A stretch of 64,000 nucleotides of DNA from Stutzerimonas stutzeri (lineage in GTDB: Bacteria > Pseudomonadota > Gammaproteobacteria > Pseudomonadales > Pseudomonadaceae), in NCBI RefSeq assembly GCF_013522825.1, contig NZ_JAAMQZ010000001.1:234706-298705 (forward strand), given 5' to 3'. Below are positions 1-8,143 of this stretch, piece by piece (positions within the stretch are counted from its first letter, which is position 1; each line of letters starts with the position of its first letter). Under the pieces are notes generated by a model. It searched no databases, was not told the DNA's origin, and saw only the letters and a list, made by a program, of their open reading frames with translations. The translations under genes were made by a program, and so were the position numbers.

Positions 1-75
1 GGTCTCGCCATGACCGTCGGCGAACTCTCCTTGCTTGCGATTGAAAAAACGCAGCTGGTCGAGCAGATGGCTCAT
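1..75 (-). CDS. narG: Respiratory nitrate reductase alpha subunit NarG, N-terminus only
   Basis: The first 25 codons are visible; the gene runs off the left edge. The translation begins MSHLLDQLRFFNRKQ and continues with GEFADGHGET, which is the conserved start of the membrane-bound nitrate reductase catalytic (Mo-bisMGD) subunit. A ribosome binding site (GGAGAG) sits just upstream of the ATG. The gene lies 87 bases downstream of a NarK-type transporter gene on the same strand, as in the Pseudomonas narK-narGHJI arrangement, so narHJI are expected outside the window. Only the N-terminus can be judged; the molybdopterin and iron-sulfur motifs lie outside. Confidence 0.88.
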   Translation of the reverse strand, partial: MSHLLDQLRFFNRKQGEFADGHGET

Positions 76-130
76 CTTTCTCTCCTTTGCGGGCGCCAGC
101 GGCTGGCGTCCGCGTTACGAATCAGGCATT

Positions 131-153
131 GCCGGCGAGCGGGCCGCGCCGGC
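131..153. other. Hairpin in the narK-narG gap
   Basis: A perfect 7-base inverted repeat (GCCGGCG / CGCCGGC) with a 9-base loop lies between the upstream transporter gene and narG. There is no T-run on either side, so it is more likely an mRNA processing or stability element than a terminator. Confidence 0.4.
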
Positions 154-162
154 GATGATTGG

Positions 163-1650
163 CTACTTGCTGACGGCGGTCTGTTCGGCGATTGCCAGGT
201 CGACGGATGACACGAAGTACTCTTCGGCGAAGGCGCCTTCGGGCTCCTTCAGCCAGAAGAAGCAGATGACGAAACTGAGCAATGCGCCGGCGGCGATGAT
301 CAGGAAGAACTGCGAGGGCGTGACGAAGGTGTAGAGGGTCAGGTAGAACACCGCGCCGACGTTGCCATAGGCACCGGCCATGCCCGAGATCTGCCCGGTG
401 ATACGGCGCTTGATCGAGGGGATGATGCCGAAGGTGGCGCCTTCCGCACCCTGCACGAAAACCGAGCAGAAAATGGTGATGACCACGGCAATGAACAGCG
501 GCCAGCTGGAGCCCATCAGCCCCATCAGCAGAAAGCCCAGGGCGATGCCGAGCATGTAGGCCAGCATCACGAAACGGCGGTTGCCGAAGCGATCGGAGAC
601 CAGGCCGCCGATGGGCCGCGCCAGCAGATTCACGAAAGCGAAGGAGGCGGCAATGATGCCCGCCGCCGTGGCCGACAGCCCCCAGGTCAGCTCGAAGAAC
701 ATGGGCAGCATCGACACCACCGCCAGTTCCGCGCCGAAGTTGGCGAAGTAGGTGGAGTTCAGCGCCGCCACCGAGTTGAACGGGTACTTGTCGTCCTCCG
801 GCACGCCCTTGCGCAGGATCGGCACGTTGACCCGCAGGATCTGCGCGATCTGGTAGAGCACCACCAGCACGATCACGCCATGGCAGACCCAGGCCCAGCC
901 CGCATCCATGTAGCCCATGTTCTCGATGCGCCAGACCAGCACCGAGAGGATGCCGACCATGGGAATGGTCCAGATGATCAGCTTGAACATGTCGCCCCAG
1001 CTGCTGACTTCCATGGCCGCGACCTTGCGTGGCTTGTGCTGCACGGTGCCCGCCGGGCCATCGGTGATGGCGAACCAGTAGAACACTCCGTAGGCCGCCA
1101 TCATCAGTGCCGTCGTGGCAATCGCGTAGCGCCAGCCGTCATCCCCGCCGAACGCGTGCAGGGCGATGGCCGGCAGCGTCATGGCCGCCGCCGCCGAACC
1201 GAAGTTGCCCCAGCCGGCATAGAAACCTTCGGCAAAGCCGATGTCCTTGGGCTTGAACCACATGGCGGTCATATGGATGCCGACCACGAAGCTGGCACCG
1301 ATCGAACTCAGCACCAGTCGCGAGATCAGCAGTTGCACCCGCGTGTCGCCCATGGCGAAGGTGATCGCCGGCACCGCCATGGTCACCATCAGCACGGAAA
1401 ACACCCGCCGTGGACCCCATTTGTCCAGCGCCATGCCCACCAGAATCCGCGCGGGAATGGTCAGCGCCACGTTGGCGATGGCAAACAGGCGCAAATCGTC
1501 GCCGGTCAGCCAGTTCGCACTCTTGAGCATGCTGGTGGCCAGCGGCGCCATATTGAACCAGACGAAGAAACAGATATAGAAGGCGATCCAGGTCAGATGC
1601 AGCGCTCTTATTTCCGGTTGCCGGTATTTGAACAGGTCCGAGACTTTCAT
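163..1650 (-). CDS. NarK/NrtP-type nitrate/nitrite MFS transporter
   Basis: This 495-residue polytopic membrane protein belongs to the nitrate/nitrite porter branch of the major facilitator superfamily. It carries both nitrate signatures: GFYAGWGNFGSAAA in the N-half and GMAGAYGNVGAV in the C-half. It also has the substrate-site arginines in the contexts IPARILVG and LARPIGGLVSDRFG. The N-terminus (RALHLTWIAFYICFFVWFN) resembles the type I/NrtP group, so nitrate import by proton symport is plausible, but direction cannot be read from sequence. A central stretch of about 60-70 residues between the halves has two extra hydrophobic segments, so 14 helices are possible. The start overlaps the upstream uspA stop by 4 bases (ATGA), implying translational coupling, and narG follows. 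Confidence 0.87.
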   Translation of the reverse strand: MKVSDLFKYRQPEIRALHLTWIAFYICFFVWFNMAPLATSMLKSANWLTGDDLRLFAIANVALTIPARILVGMALDKWGPRRVFSVLMVTMAVPAITFAMGDTRVQLLISRLVLSSIGASFVVGIHMTAMWFKPKDIGFAEGFYAGWGNFGSAAAAMTLPAIALHAFGGDDGWRYAIATTALMMAAYGVFYWFAITDGPAGTVQHKPRKVAAMEVSSWGDMFKLIIWTIPMVGILSVLVWRIENMGYMDAGWAWVCHGVIVLVVLYQIAQILRVNVPILRKGVPEDDKYPFNSVAALNSTYFANFGAELAVVSMLPMFFELTWGLSATAAGIIAASFAFVNLLARPIGGLVSDRFGNRRFVMLAYMLGIALGFLLMGLMGSSWPLFIAVVITIFCSVFVQGAEGATFGIIPSIKRRITGQISGMAGAYGNVGAVFYLTLYTFVTPSQFFLIIAAGALLSFVICFFWLKEPEGAFAEEYFVSSVDLAIAEQTAVSK

Positions 1651-2129
1651 TTATTCGTCTCCTGCGTCCAACCCGGACAGGCCTGTATAAGTACCGGGCA
1701 CGGTGCGCGCCTGACCAGAAAGGAACTGACGCTGCCAAAGGTCATGTAATTGAATTCATCGACCAGTGCATCTATCGAGTGCGCGATGAAACCTCCACCC
1801 AACTCTTCGCAGTGCCTGGAGACAACCAGCAGATCGGGCTTCAGACTATCAACTGCCTTGAGAATGACTTTCCTTGCATCACCCTGACCAATGACGACTT
1901 CAACATTCAACCCACGACTACCCACCTTCTCTGCAGCCTCTCTTATCTTTGTGGAAAACTCTTCCTTGGCTTTCAGGTAGTTGCTTTCACTGGAACTGCT
2001 GGTATCCAGACTTTCTTCGGCGACGCCAATCAGGATGATCATCGGCTCCAGTCGGGCGAACATTTCCAGGGTGCGTTCAAGCGCATGTCGCGCATTGGGC
2101 GAATCGTCATAGGCAATCATGATATTCAT
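1647..2129 (-). CDS. Universal stress protein, UspA family
   Basis: The protein is 160 residues long. The N-terminus (MNIMIAYDDSPNARHAL) is the nucleotide-binding beta strand and loop typical of Usp proteins. The C-terminus GSVSSFLVRRAPCPVLI matches the conserved end of the ATP-binding motif and last strand. The segment before it (SRHCEELGGGF and onward) is longer than in canonical Usp proteins. The gene sits between the two nitrate transporter genes, 37 bases after the first and overlapping the second by 4 bases, so it should be co-transcribed with nitrate respiration genes. Several Pseudomonas Usp proteins are known to be Anr-dependent survival factors; the exact role here is unknown. Confidence 0.85.
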   Translation of the reverse strand: MNIMIAYDDSPNARHALERTLEMFARLEPMIILIGVAEESLDTSSSSESNYLKAKEEFSTKIREAAEKVGSRGLNVEVVIGQGDARKVILKAVDSLKPDLLVVSRHCEELGGGFIAHSIDALVDEFNYMTFGSVSSFLVRRAPCPVLIQACPGWTQETNK

Positions 2130-2166
2130 GGCGTAAAACTCCGCTTCGCTGCTCTGCTTGAATGAT

Positions 2167-3768
2167 TCAGGGGTTCTTCACGTAGGCGTTGGGCCGCAGG
2201 TAGAACCACCAGTTGAGAACCAGGCACAGCGCGCAGAAGCCGGCGAAGCCGTACATCGCCACCTCCGGCGTTCCGGCCTTGATCTGGCCGCCAATGACCA
2301 TGGGCGCGACGAAGGAGCCATAGGCCGCCACCGCCGAGGTCCAGCCCAGAACCGGGCCGGCCTGCTCGCGGTCGTAGATCACGCCGATGGTGCGGAAGGT
2401 CGAGCCGTTACCGATCCCCGAGGCGGCGAACAGCACCAGAAAGAGGATGATGAAGGCGAAGAAGAAGGTTTCCGGCTGAGTGGAGCCATAGGCCTGCTTG
2501 AGCACGTAGCCCAGCGCCACCGCGGCGGCGAGCATCACCACCGAGATCACCTGGGTGACGATCGAGCCGCCGAGCTTGTCGGAGATCCAGCCGCCGAAGG
2601 GGCGTGTCAGGGCGCCGATGAAAGGGCCGATCCAGGCATAGGTCAGGGCGCTGGGCGCATTGGGGTTGACCACCCGCGTGATGCTGCCGTCCGCCGCGAT
2701 CTCGTTCATGTAGCCGAAGATCACCGTGATCGACAGCGGCAGCGCCATGGAGAAGCCGATGAAGGAGCCGAAGGTCAGGATGTAGAGCACGCTCATCGAC
2801 CAGGTGTGCTTGTCGCGGAAGATCCCGAACTGGCGCTTGATGCTCGGTTTGATGCTGCCCGGAATCATCCGCAGCAGGCCCAGGGTGCTGAGCATGATCA
2901 GCGCGATGGCCAGCCACATGTTCAATACGCCGAGGCCGAAGGGCTGCGGCAGATAGAGGTACAGGCCCACCACGGACGTCAGGAAGCCGACCCCGTAGAG
3001 CCCGATGATCTTGCCGAACGCGCCCAGCGTATGCCCCGGATTGGGCGTGATCGGCAGCAGGTTGTTCATGCCGAACCAGCCGATGAAGGCCAGCGGGACC
3101 AGCGCCAGCATCCATACCCAGCCTGAATTCTGAATCCAGGTGTCCGAGCCGGCAGGTATCCGCCCGATCAGTGTGCCGCTGTCCTTGACCAGCACCATCG
3201 GATCACCAGCCAGGGCACCGAAGAGACCGGCGGTCATGACCAGCGGAATCACGATCTGCATGGTGGTCACGCCGAAGTTTCCCAGCCCGGCATTCAGCCC
3301 CAGCGCCAGCCCCTGCTGGTTCTTCGGAAAGAAGCCACTGATGTTGCTCATCGAACAGGCGAAGTTGCCGCCACCGATCCCTGACAGCAGGGCCAGCAGC
3401 TGAAAGACCCAGAGCGGCGTGGTGGTGTCCTGCAAGGCAATGCCGGCGCCCACGGCAGGAATCATCAACAGGGCGGTGGTCAGAACGATGGTGTTGCGTC
3501 CGCCGGCGATGCGGATCATGAATGACGCCGGGATGCGCAGCGTCGCCCCGGCCAGGCCGGAAATAGCGGTCAGGGTGAACAGCTGCGCCGGTTCGAAAGG
3601 AAACCCGAGGTTGAGCATCTGTACCGTGATGATGCCCCACATCAGCCATACGGCGAATCCCAGCAGCAGGCTTGGAATGGATATCCAGAGGTTCCGTGTC
3701 GCGATCCGTTTGCCTGTTGATTGCCAGAAACCGGCAACTTCCACATCCCATTTAGCAATATTCGTCAT
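2167..3768 (-). CDS. narK: Nitrate/nitrite MFS transporter, E. coli NarK-like
   Basis: This 533-residue membrane protein opens with FWQSTGKRIATRNLWIS, closely resembling the N-terminus of E. coli NarK. Nitrate signature 1 (ALGLNAGLGNFG) and a looser signature 2 (AVAAYGSF) are present, as are the two substrate arginines (GATLRIP around residue 78 and ALTRPFGG in the C-half). It is about 70 residues longer than E. coli NarK because of a central insertion with extra hydrophobic segments. It probably exchanges nitrate and nitrite across the inner membrane. It is the first gene of the minus-strand unit leading through uspA and the second transporter to narG, and it diverges from narXL. Confidence 0.9.
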   Translation of the reverse strand: MTNIAKWDVEVAGFWQSTGKRIATRNLWISIPSLLLGFAVWLMWGIITVQMLNLGFPFEPAQLFTLTAISGLAGATLRIPASFMIRIAGGRNTIVLTTALLMIPAVGAGIALQDTTTPLWVFQLLALLSGIGGGNFACSMSNISGFFPKNQQGLALGLNAGLGNFGVTTMQIVIPLVMTAGLFGALAGDPMVLVKDSGTLIGRIPAGSDTWIQNSGWVWMLALVPLAFIGWFGMNNLLPITPNPGHTLGAFGKIIGLYGVGFLTSVVGLYLYLPQPFGLGVLNMWLAIALIMLSTLGLLRMIPGSIKPSIKRQFGIFRDKHTWSMSVLYILTFGSFIGFSMALPLSITVIFGYMNEIAADGSITRVVNPNAPSALTYAWIGPFIGALTRPFGGWISDKLGGSIVTQVISVVMLAAAVALGYVLKQAYGSTQPETFFFAFIILFLVLFAASGIGNGSTFRTIGVIYDREQAGPVLGWTSAVAAYGSFVAPMVIGGQIKAGTPEVAMYGFAGFCALCLVLNWWFYLRPNAYVKNP

Positions 3769-3830
3769 GGCCGCTCCGCTCCATTAATGCAATCTGGAGC
3801 GGAGGCTACGAGCAGTAACTAGGCTGAAAC

Positions 3831-3844
3831 TTGACCATGATCAT
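3831..3844. promoter_or_regulatory. Candidate Anr/Dnr (FNR-type) box
   Basis: TTGACCATGATCAT matches TTGAT-N4-ATCAA at 8 of 10 specified positions. It lies 63 bases upstream of the narK start, a reasonable distance for oxygen-controlled activation, and in the divergent region shared with narXL. This is motif matching by eye only. Confidence 0.6.
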
Positions 3845-3880
3845 CAATCATTGGCTCGAACTTTTCCGCAATACCCTTTC

Positions 3881-3901
3881 TACCTCTTTCGATATACCTA
3901 T
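3881..3901. promoter_or_regulatory. Candidate NarL heptamer pair
   Basis: TACCTCT (3881-3887) and TACCTAT (3895-3901) both match the NarL consensus TACYYMT, and a near match TACCCTT begins at 3872. Their spacing in the narK/narXL divergent region fits upstream NarL activation, but the heptamer is short and degenerate. Confidence 0.45.
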
Positions 3902-4066
3902 TTAGCGCCTGAATAATTTCAATTGTTTCAAGCATATAGCGCTGTAGCAAAAACAACTTTTCAGACATGCAGCGTCAATTTAACGCGCATGGAGTATATC
4001 GATGATCATAGGCAAAGCGATGAACAGCGGGTAACGTGGCACAACTTTGCCAGGCGAGACGCCGCC

Positions 4067-5929
4067 ATGAGTCATTTCGATATAACTCAATCGCCCTTGC
4101 GCCATTCCATTATTCAGCACACCACCCTCGCCTTTATTCTGGTTATCGGGGTAACACTGGCGAGCATGCTCGGCGGCATGTATCTCGCGGATTCCATACA
4201 GGGCGATGCGGAGGCCCTGAACAAGGCCGGCAGTCTGCGCATGCAGTCCTACCGGCTGGCCCTGCTGGCGCTGGAAGATGAAAGCCAGCTGCTGTCCGAA
4301 CACATGGAAGAGTTCGAACGCACGCTGCAGACCTACTCCCTGCAACGGGCAATCGGCCACAACCCCAACAGTCCGCTGCACCTGCTGTACAGCCGAGCGG
4401 TCACGCGCTGGAACGAATCCATGCTGCCGCTGCTGACGACCTATCCGCCTCAGAAACGCGCGTTCCGTGCCGAAGTCCCGAAATTCGTTGCCGAACTCGA
4501 CGGCTTCGTCAAAGCCTTGCAGACCAAGTCCGAAGACAAACTCGCCGTCATTCGCGGCCTGCAAATAGGCACGCTGCTGTTCACTGTGCTGATGGCTTTT
4601 CTGGTGCTGCTGGGCGTCTACAGCAACCTGATCACGCCGCTGCGCGAACTGACGCGACTGGCCCGGCAGATCGGTCGTGGCGACTTTCGCAGCAAGGCCT
4701 ATTACGACGCCCGCAACGAGCTGGGACTGCTGGCCAACGCCTTCAACCAGATGAGCGATGAGCTGGCCGATCTCTACGACCACCTGGAACGCAAGGTCGA
4801 TGAGAAAACCGCCCAGCTGCAGCGCAGCAACAACTCACTGGAGCTGCTGTTCAACAGTGCCCGCAGCCTGTATCAGTCTTCAGCCGACCCCGTGCCGGAA
4901 CTCGCGAGCCTGCTGCTGCCCGTGCAGCGCTCACTGGGTTCGGGGCCGGTCTCACTGTGCCTGCATCACACCGAGGAGAAAAATTGCTTCCGCGCCCATA
5001 CCGCCATTACCTCGGAACGCCAGCCCCCCGAATACTGCCGTCTACCCGATTGCGCGCAATGCCCGGTCCATACCGGTAATGGCAAGCTGGCCGGCGGTAC
5101 CGAGCTGATCAGCTTCGCTCTGCGTTCGGGCACTCGCGAGCTGGGCGCCCTGCGCATCGAGCAAGCGCAGGGCGTGGCCCTGGAAGCCTGGCAGGAGCAA
5201 TTGCTCGGCGCCGTGGCAGAACTCTTCGCCGCCTCCCTGGGCCTGAGTCAGCTCGCCCAACAGCAGGCACGCCTGGCCCTGATGGAAGAGCGCGCGGTGA
5301 TCGCCCGCGAACTGCATGACTCGCTGGCGCAGGCGCTTTCCTATCAGAAGCTGCAACTGAGCCGCTACAAGAAACAGATCGCCAATGGTCACCCGCAGGA
5401 GGAACTGGATGCCACCCTTGGCGCGATTCAGGACGGGCTCAACGCGGCCTACCGGCAATTGCGCGAATTGCTCACGACCTTTCGCATCAAGCTCGACGTA
5501 CCCGGTCTGGCAGCCGCCGTGCACGCCACGGTACTCGAATTCAGCAGCCATTCCGGGGTGAGCATTGGCCTGCACTACGGCCTCGAGCATTGCCCGCTGA
5601 CGCCCAACGAGGAGCTCCATTGCCTGCAGATCATCCGCGAGGCGCTGAGCAACGTGATCAAGCATGCCCAGGCCCGCCAGTGCGATCTGCGCCTGCATCA
5701 GGACGAACAGGGCCTGGTGCATATTCGCGTGGATGACGACGGCATTGGCATCGAGGTGAACGACAGCCCCAGCGGTCATTACGGCCTGAGCATCCTTGCC
5801 GAGCGGGCCGGCAGCCTGCACGGGCACCTGCGCATCGGCAAACGCAGCGAAGGCGGCACGCGTGTCCACCTGAGTTTCCTCCCGGCCTATCGCCGCATAC
5901 CCCTGCAATCGGAGACCGACATACCGTGA
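4067..5929 (+). CDS. narX: Nitrate/nitrite sensor histidine kinase NarX
   Basis: The protein is 620 residues from the chosen ATG (MSHFDITQSP), close to the size of Pseudomonas NarX. In order it has TM1 (about 18-40), a periplasmic PilJ/NarX domain with the nitrate-binding P-box (NKAGSLRMQSYR, 52-63), TM2, a HAMP linker, and a central module with a cysteine cluster (EYCRLPDCAQCPVHTG). The HisKA_3 H-box (ARELHDSLAQALS) and HATPase N- and G-boxes (NVIKHA, DDDGIGIE) follow. An in-frame extension upstream to 3923 lacks features and a good ribosome site, so it was not used. It phosphorylates NarL in response to nitrate. narL overlaps its stop by 4 bases. Confidence 0.93.
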   Translation: MSHFDITQSPLRHSIIQHTTLAFILVIGVTLASMLGGMYLADSIQGDAEALNKAGSLRMQSYRLALLALEDESQLLSEHMEEFERTLQTYSLQRAIGHNPNSPLHLLYSRAVTRWNESMLPLLTTYPPQKRAFRAEVPKFVAELDGFVKALQTKSEDKLAVIRGLQIGTLLFTVLMAFLVLLGVYSNLITPLRELTRLARQIGRGDFRSKAYYDARNELGLLANAFNQMSDELADLYDHLERKVDEKTAQLQRSNNSLELLFNSARSLYQSSADPVPELASLLLPVQRSLGSGPVSLCLHHTEEKNCFRAHTAITSERQPPEYCRLPDCAQCPVHTGNGKLAGGTELISFALRSGTRELGALRIEQAQGVALEAWQEQLLGAVAELFAASLGLSQLAQQQARLALMEERAVIARELHDSLAQALSYQKLQLSRYKKQIANGHPQEELDATLGAIQDGLNAAYRQLRELLTTFRIKLDVPGLAAAVHATVLEFSSHSGVSIGLHYGLEHCPLTPNEELHCLQIIREALSNVIKHAQARQCDLRLHQDEQGLVHIRVDDDGIGIEVNDSPSGHYGLSILAERAGSLHGHLRIGKRSEGGTRVHLSFLPAYRRIPLQSETDIP

Positions 5930-6585
5930 ACGCCCACGACAAGATTCGTATTCTGCTGGTCGACGACCACCCGATGATGCGCAGCGGCATGCGTGCACTG
6001 CTGTCCATGGAGGACGATCTGCTGCCCGCCGCCGAAGCCGGAAACGGTGCAGAGGCGGTGCGCCTGGCCAGCGAACTGGATCTGGACCTGATCCTGCTCG
6101 ACATGAACATGCCCGGCATGGACGGACTGGAAACCATCCGCCAGATGCGCGCGAACGGAATCGATGCGCGCATCGTCATCTTCAGCGTCTCCGACGACCA
6201 CACCAATGTGCTCGCCGCCTTGCGCGCTGGCGCGGACGGCTACCTGCTCAAGGATATCGAGCCGGAAGACCTGATCAGCCAGATTCGCCTGGCCGCGCAG
6301 GGCCGGCTGGCTCTGAGCCCCGAGTTGACCCAGGTGCTGGCCGAAGCCATTCGCGAACGTCCCAAACCGGGCCACGGCAGCCAGGCATCAACCCTGACCA
6401 AGCGCGAGAAGGATGTCCTGCGGCTCATCGCCAAGGGCCAGACCAACAAGATGATCGCGCGCAAGCTGGCCATCAGCGAAGGCACGGTCAAGGTGCATGT
6501 GAAAAACCTGCTGCACAAACTCGGCCTGCGCTCGCGCGTCGAAGCCGCCGTCTGGTCACTGGAGCATGACCAGGCCAGGGCCTGA
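5926..6585 (+). CDS. narL: Nitrate response regulator NarL
   Basis: This 219-residue protein starts at GTG, overlapping the narX stop (GTGA), so the two are translationally coupled. The receiver domain has the acidic pair D13-D14, phospho-acceptor D59 (LILLDMNMPGMDG) and the conserved lysine in GYLLKD. The C-terminal LuxR/NarL helix-turn-helix is intact (LTKREKDVLRLIAKG, then EGTVKVHVKNLLHKL). It is expected to bind TACYYMT heptamers, of which two lie upstream of narK. Together with Anr/Dnr it should activate the divergent transporter and narGHJI genes. Confidence 0.94.
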   Translation: MNAHDKIRILLVDDHPMMRSGMRALLSMEDDLLPAAEAGNGAEAVRLASELDLDLILLDMNMPGMDGLETIRQMRANGIDARIVIFSVSDDHTNVLAALRAGADGYLLKDIEPEDLISQIRLAAQGRLALSPELTQVLAEAIRERPKPGHGSQASTLTKREKDVLRLIAKGQTNKMIARKLAISEGTVKVHVKNLLHKLGLRSRVEAAVWSLEHDQARA

Positions 6586-6653
6586 GCAGCCCAGAACCAG
6601 GATGGCAAAGTGCATTTCAGGCACGGATGCGCGCTCTTCCAAACGTTCCGAGT

Positions 6654-6667
6654 TTGTCTGGGATCAA
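6654..6667 (+). promoter_or_regulatory. Candidate Anr/Dnr box upstream of barrel gene
   Basis: TTGTCTGGGATCAA matches TTGAT-N4-ATCAA at 8 of 10 specified positions and has a perfect right half. It is 118 bases upstream of the outer-membrane protein start, suggesting that gene has its own low-oxygen promoter. Confidence 0.5.
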
Positions 6668-6784
6668 GGGCGAAATGTCGTAAAAGCCCCATTCCAGACA
6701 GCTTTTTAAGCACCTTGACGGCAATCAATGGCAAAGATCGTAAGCAGCCTATCTTTCGCCCCAACGCCAACAAGGAGCATCACG

Positions 6785-8044
6785 ATGAGCAGCATCCAAC
6801 CCTCACGTCTGGCCCTCGCCCTGCTCGCCGCAGGCCTGGCCGTCAACACTGCCGCAAGCGCGGAAGAAAACTTCAGCAATCTGTTCACTGAGGCGAAACC
6901 GATCTTCGATCTGCGCTATCGCTACGAGCATGTCGATCAGGACAACGCACTCAGGCATGCCAACGCACAGACGCTGCGCACCCGCATCGGCGTGCAGACC
7001 GGCTCCTGGTACGGCCTCTCGGCGCTGGTCGAAGCGGACAACCTCAGCCGCCTGGGGAAAGCGGCCTACAACAACACCCGCAACGGCCAGACCGACTACT
7101 CGGCGGTGCCCGATCCGGATGGCAGCGAGATCAACCAGGCGCTGCTGCGCTATGACCATGCCCAGGGCAGCGCCGTGGTCGGTCGCCAGCGGATCAACCT
7201 GGACAACCAGCGCTTCGTCGGCGGCGTCGGCTGGCGGCAGAACGAGCAGACCTACGACGGCCTGCTCGGCCAGCTCAAGCCCATCGACGGCCTGGCCCTG
7301 ACCTATGCCTATATCGACAACATCAACAGCATCTTCGGCCCAGAAGACAACCGCTTCGACAACTTCACCAACCCGGCCAATATCGAAGGCCACAGCCACC
7401 TGATCAATGCTCGCTACCAGGCCATGCCGGAGCTGACGGTAACGGCCTACAGCTATCTGCTGGGGCTGGACAATATCGCCAGCGTCAACAGTGCCGCCAT
7501 GCTCGGCAGCCTCTCCAGCAAGACCACGGGTGTACGCCTGAACGGTGCCGTCCAGGGCGTCAGCTACGTGCTCGAATACGCCCGGCAGAAGGACTACGCC
7601 GACAACCCGCTGGAACTGAGCAGCGAGTACTACCTGGCCGAACTGGGCTACACGATCAAGGGCGTGGCGCTCAAAGGCGGCATGGAAGTCCTTGGCGGCG
7701 ACAGCAGCGGCGCCGGCAACCGCGCCTTCCAGACACCGCTGGCCACCAAGCATGCCTTTCAGGGCTGGGCCGACACCTTCCTGCTGACCCCGGCTGACGG
7801 CGTGCAGGACGTCTACGTCGGCGGCAGCCTGCCACTGTTCGGCGGCACCCTGCAGCTCTGGTACCACGACTTCCGCGCCGAACGCGGCAGCCAGCAATAC
7901 GGCGAGGAACTGGATATTTCCTACAGCCGCGCCATTCCGCTGGTGAAGGGCCTGGTCGCCACCGTCAAATACGCCGGCTATGACGCGGACGATTTCTCGG
8001 TCGATACCGAGAAGCTCTGGGCACAGCTCCAATACAGCTACTGA
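6785..8044 (+). CDS. Outer-membrane beta-barrel protein (alginate-export/porin-like)
   Basis: The protein is 419 residues long with a clear signal peptide (MSSIQPSRLALALLAAGLA, cleavage near NTAASAEE). The rest alternates in the manner of beta strands and ends in aromatic YSY, typical of outer-membrane barrels. Motifs such as FDLRYRYEHVDQ and VVGRQRINLDNQRFVG resemble the alginate-export-domain/porin family. The start at 6785 has a good ribosome site (AAGGAG). It follows narXL with a candidate Anr box between and precedes the double sensor-domain gene. A role in nitrate or anion passage under low oxygen is an inference from context only. Confidence 0.75.
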   Translation: MSSIQPSRLALALLAAGLAVNTAASAEENFSNLFTEAKPIFDLRYRYEHVDQDNALRHANAQTLRTRIGVQTGSWYGLSALVEADNLSRLGKAAYNNTRNGQTDYSAVPDPDGSEINQALLRYDHAQGSAVVGRQRINLDNQRFVGGVGWRQNEQTYDGLLGQLKPIDGLALTYAYIDNINSIFGPEDNRFDNFTNPANIEGHSHLINARYQAMPELTVTAYSYLLGLDNIASVNSAAMLGSLSSKTTGVRLNGAVQGVSYVLEYARQKDYADNPLELSSEYYLAELGYTIKGVALKGGMEVLGGDSSGAGNRAFQTPLATKHAFQGWADTFLLTPADGVQDVYVGGSLPLFGGTLQLWYHDFRAERGSQQYGEELDISYSRAIPLVKGLVATVKYAGYDADDFSVDTEKLWAQLQYSY

Positions 8045-8058
8045 GACGCACCGGCAGC

Positions 8059-8085
8059 GTCGGGGCCGGAACCACCGGCCCCGAC
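8059..8085 (+). terminator. Strong hairpin after the barrel gene
   Basis: A perfect 11-base stem (GTCGGGGCCGG / CCGGCCCCGAC) with a 5-base loop begins 15 bases after the stop codon. The trailing T-content is weak (CGTTTC). It is a likely intrinsic terminator or 3'-end stabiliser. Confidence 0.6.
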
Positions 8086-8143
8086 AGCGTCGTTTCAGGA
8101 CTCGCGCTGTACCGACAGCATGCAACCGAACAAGGATCCCATC

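Noticed and set aside
3923..4066. TTG start for an extended NarX
   Set aside because: The added residues have no family match and no good ribosome site; ATG at 4067 gives the usual NarX N-terminus.
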